Shown here piece after piece: positions 6,259-7,329 of a stretch of 7,329 nucleotides of DNA. The DNA lies in NCBI GenBank assembly GCA_043764015.1, contig JAYUKY010000122.1, positions 1 to 7,329 of the forward strand. The letters run 5' to 3'. This stretch comes from JANYGM01 sp043764015. Lineage in GTDB: Bacteria; Bacteroidota; Bacteroidia; Cytophagales; Thermonemataceae. A program made the position numbers and the translations under genes. The notes beneath the pieces are model-generated. The model was given only the letters and a program-made list of their open reading frames with translations, searched no databases and had not been told where the DNA came from. How positions within the stretch are numbered: the stretch's first letter is position 1; every line of letters begins with the position of its first letter.

Positions 6259-7107
6259 ATGAAAAAGAAAATATTTTTGATGGTTTTTGGAGTAATTCTT
6301 ATTTATGGAATGGCTTTTACGTGGGCTTTGCTACACGAAAATAGCTTTGTGTTTCCGTATGCAAATCAAAATAATAAAAAAACAACAACTCCCAACCTTC
6401 CAGATAGTCTAAAACTTTCTCAAAAGAAAATCTCTCTCAAAAAAAACAACCAAAACCTAAATGCTTGGGTTGTTCCTTCAAAAGGGGAAAATCCTAATTG
6501 GGTAATTTTTTGCCACGGAACAGAAACGGATATGAGTAATTCTGCACACTTCCAACGCTACAAAACTTGGCATAAACTCAACTTAAACGTACTTGTTTTT
6601 GATTACTTTGGTTATGGTGAAAGTGACGGAGCAGTAAGTGAAAATGGAATGTATGAGTCCGCTAAAATGGCTTATGATTATCTTTTGGACTCTTTGGAAG
6701 TAGAAGAAAGCAATATTTTGGTTTATGGGGAAGGTTTGGGGAGTACCGTTGCACTTGATTTGGCACAAAAAATGAACGGAATTGCAGGCGTTATATTAGA
6801 AAATAGTGTTATTTCTTCAAAAGAACTTTTTAAACAATCCTTTCCGTTGATGCCTGTGCAGTATTTTTTCAAAACTGAATTTGATGCAAAAGAACGTGCT
6901 ATGCGTGTCTATGCACCAAAATTATTTTTTTATGCCAAAGAAAATACCAATTTGCCTAATACTCACGCTATACAACTCTCTGAAATGGCTCTTCCTATCA
7001 GAAAATTAGTTGGTTTGCGTGGCGACCAACATACTGCGCCACAAAAAGATGCCCTTAATTATCAGCGTGCCATCAGCAAATTTATGGAAGAATGCGAAAT
7101 GAGGTAA
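6259..7107 (+). CDS. Membrane-anchored alpha/beta-hydrolase-fold protein with altered triad
   Basis: A 282-residue protein resembling BEM46/ABHD-type serine hydrolases. Residues about 4-24 (IFLMVFGVILIYGMAFTWAL) form one hydrophobic segment, an uncleaved signal anchor, since no lipobox is present; the rest would lie in the periplasm. Family landmarks are His86-Gly87 (FCHGTETD, oxyanion region), FDYFGYGESDG (114-124) and GDQHTAP with His258. The nucleophile elbow, usually GxSxG, reads GEGLG (157-161), placing Gly159 where Ser should be. The acid position, usually Asp in a GxxDxxxP-type turn, aligns with Asn229 in AKENTNLP. So two of three catalytic residues look absent although the frame is intact, which suggests a non-catalytic or unconventional member. 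The substrate is unknown. ATG 6259 is preferred over TTG 6226 because of the -7 box. The gene follows the hpf terminator and is probably a separate unit. Confidence 0.8.
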   Translation: MKKKIFLMVFGVILIYGMAFTWALLHENSFVFPYANQNNKKTTTPNLPDSLKLSQKKISLKKNNQNLNAWVVPSKGENPNWVIFCHGTETDMSNSAHFQRYKTWHKLNLNVLVFDYFGYGESDGAVSENGMYESAKMAYDYLLDSLEVEESNILVYGEGLGSTVALDLAQKMNGIAGVILENSVISSKELFKQSFPLMPVQYFFKTEFDAKERAMRVYAPKLFFYAKENTNLPNTHAIQLSEMALPIRKLVGLRGDQHTAPQKDALNYQRAISKFMEECEMR

Positions 7108-7114
7108 TTTTAAG

Positions 7115-7142
7115 GTACGAAATTGGAAGTTGGAGGTACGAA
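7115..7142 (+). repeat. Heptamer array after the hydrolase gene
   Basis: GTACGAA, ATTGGAA, GTTGGAG, GTACGAA, four contiguous 7-mers starting 8 nt after the stop codon. No T-rich intrinsic terminator is seen for this gene within the window. Confidence 0.75.
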
Positions 7143-7146
7143 ATTA

Positions 7147-7289
7147 GTAACCTAATAAGTAAGTAACGTCTTGTAAATAAGTTCCTAATTTCAAAAGTCT
7201 AATTTTTAGGTTACGGTGGCGTGAACACCACCGCTATACATAAAAACCATTTTTTGCCTTTGATATAAAGAGGTTGCGTTTGCGCCACC
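7147..7289. repeat. Nested inverted repeats in the right-end non-coding region
   Basis: GTAACCTAA (7147-7155) is repeated in reverse complement at 7206-7214. Directly after it, CGGTGG (7214-7219) pairs with CCACCG (7228-7233). GGTGGCG (7215-7221) can pair instead with CGCCACC (7283-7289). The GC-rich cores stand out from the AT-rich flank. The remaining bases, 7290-7329, show no recognisable feature. The whole 7108-7329 stretch has no supported gene. Confidence 0.5.
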
Positions 7290-7329
7290 TACAATAAAAA
7301 ATAAAACTAGGAGTTTATTGGCAATGTAT

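Noticed and set aside
4640..7142. Heptamer arrays as CRISPR or simple microsatellites
   Set aside because: Units are 7 bp, degenerate and without spacers, so they are not CRISPR. They are too varied for slipped-strand microsatellites, except perhaps the three CTCACAC copies.

Overview
The window looks like chromosomal DNA from an AT-rich member of the Bacteroidota, most likely Cytophagales. The evidence is the run rpsU, xerC-type recombinase, short hpf (a gene order typical of that phylum), a textbook Bacteroidota promoter (TTTG, 19 nt, TATATTTG) ahead of rpsU, A-rich leaders without Shine-Dalgarno sequences, and strongly AT-biased codon use. All recognisable genes are on the + strand. No RNA gene or CRISPR array was found.

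Positions 1-151 hold short hairpins and no gene. Positions 152-3790 encode one 1212-residue protein that combines a PD-(D/E)XK nuclease, an N6-adenine methyltransferase and a target-recognition region. This is a single-chain Type IIG (Eco57I-like) restriction-modification enzyme. Positions 3791-4150 are non-coding and unusually structured: one hairpin, then a roughly 175-bp compound palindrome with 14-bp terminal inverted repeats, two internal hairpins and mutually complementary 24-nt loops. It resembles a small non-autonomous mobile element.

From 4156 the housekeeping block begins: rpsU (ribosomal protein bS21) with its promoter and a strong terminator, a XerC/D-type tyrosine recombinase, then hpf (ribosome hibernation factor) followed by a second strong terminator. 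After that comes a separately promoted, membrane-anchored alpha/beta-hydrolase-fold protein that appears to lack its nucleophile and acid residues. The last ~220 bp are non-coding with inverted repeats.

Two patterns tie the window together. First, degenerate tandem heptamers (about GTNNGAR on the + strand or YTCNNAC in the other orientation) start 2-8 nt after the stop codons of rpsU, xerC, hpf and the hydrolase, and another array abuts the xerC start codon. The restriction-modification gene has none, which fits separate origin. Second, hairpins carrying the same 9-mer (ACGTTCCAC) in their loops cluster between the restriction-modification gene and rpsU. bS21 and HPF both act on the 30S subunit; the recombinase acts on chromosome dimers; the restriction enzyme is a stand-alone defence gene beside this block.
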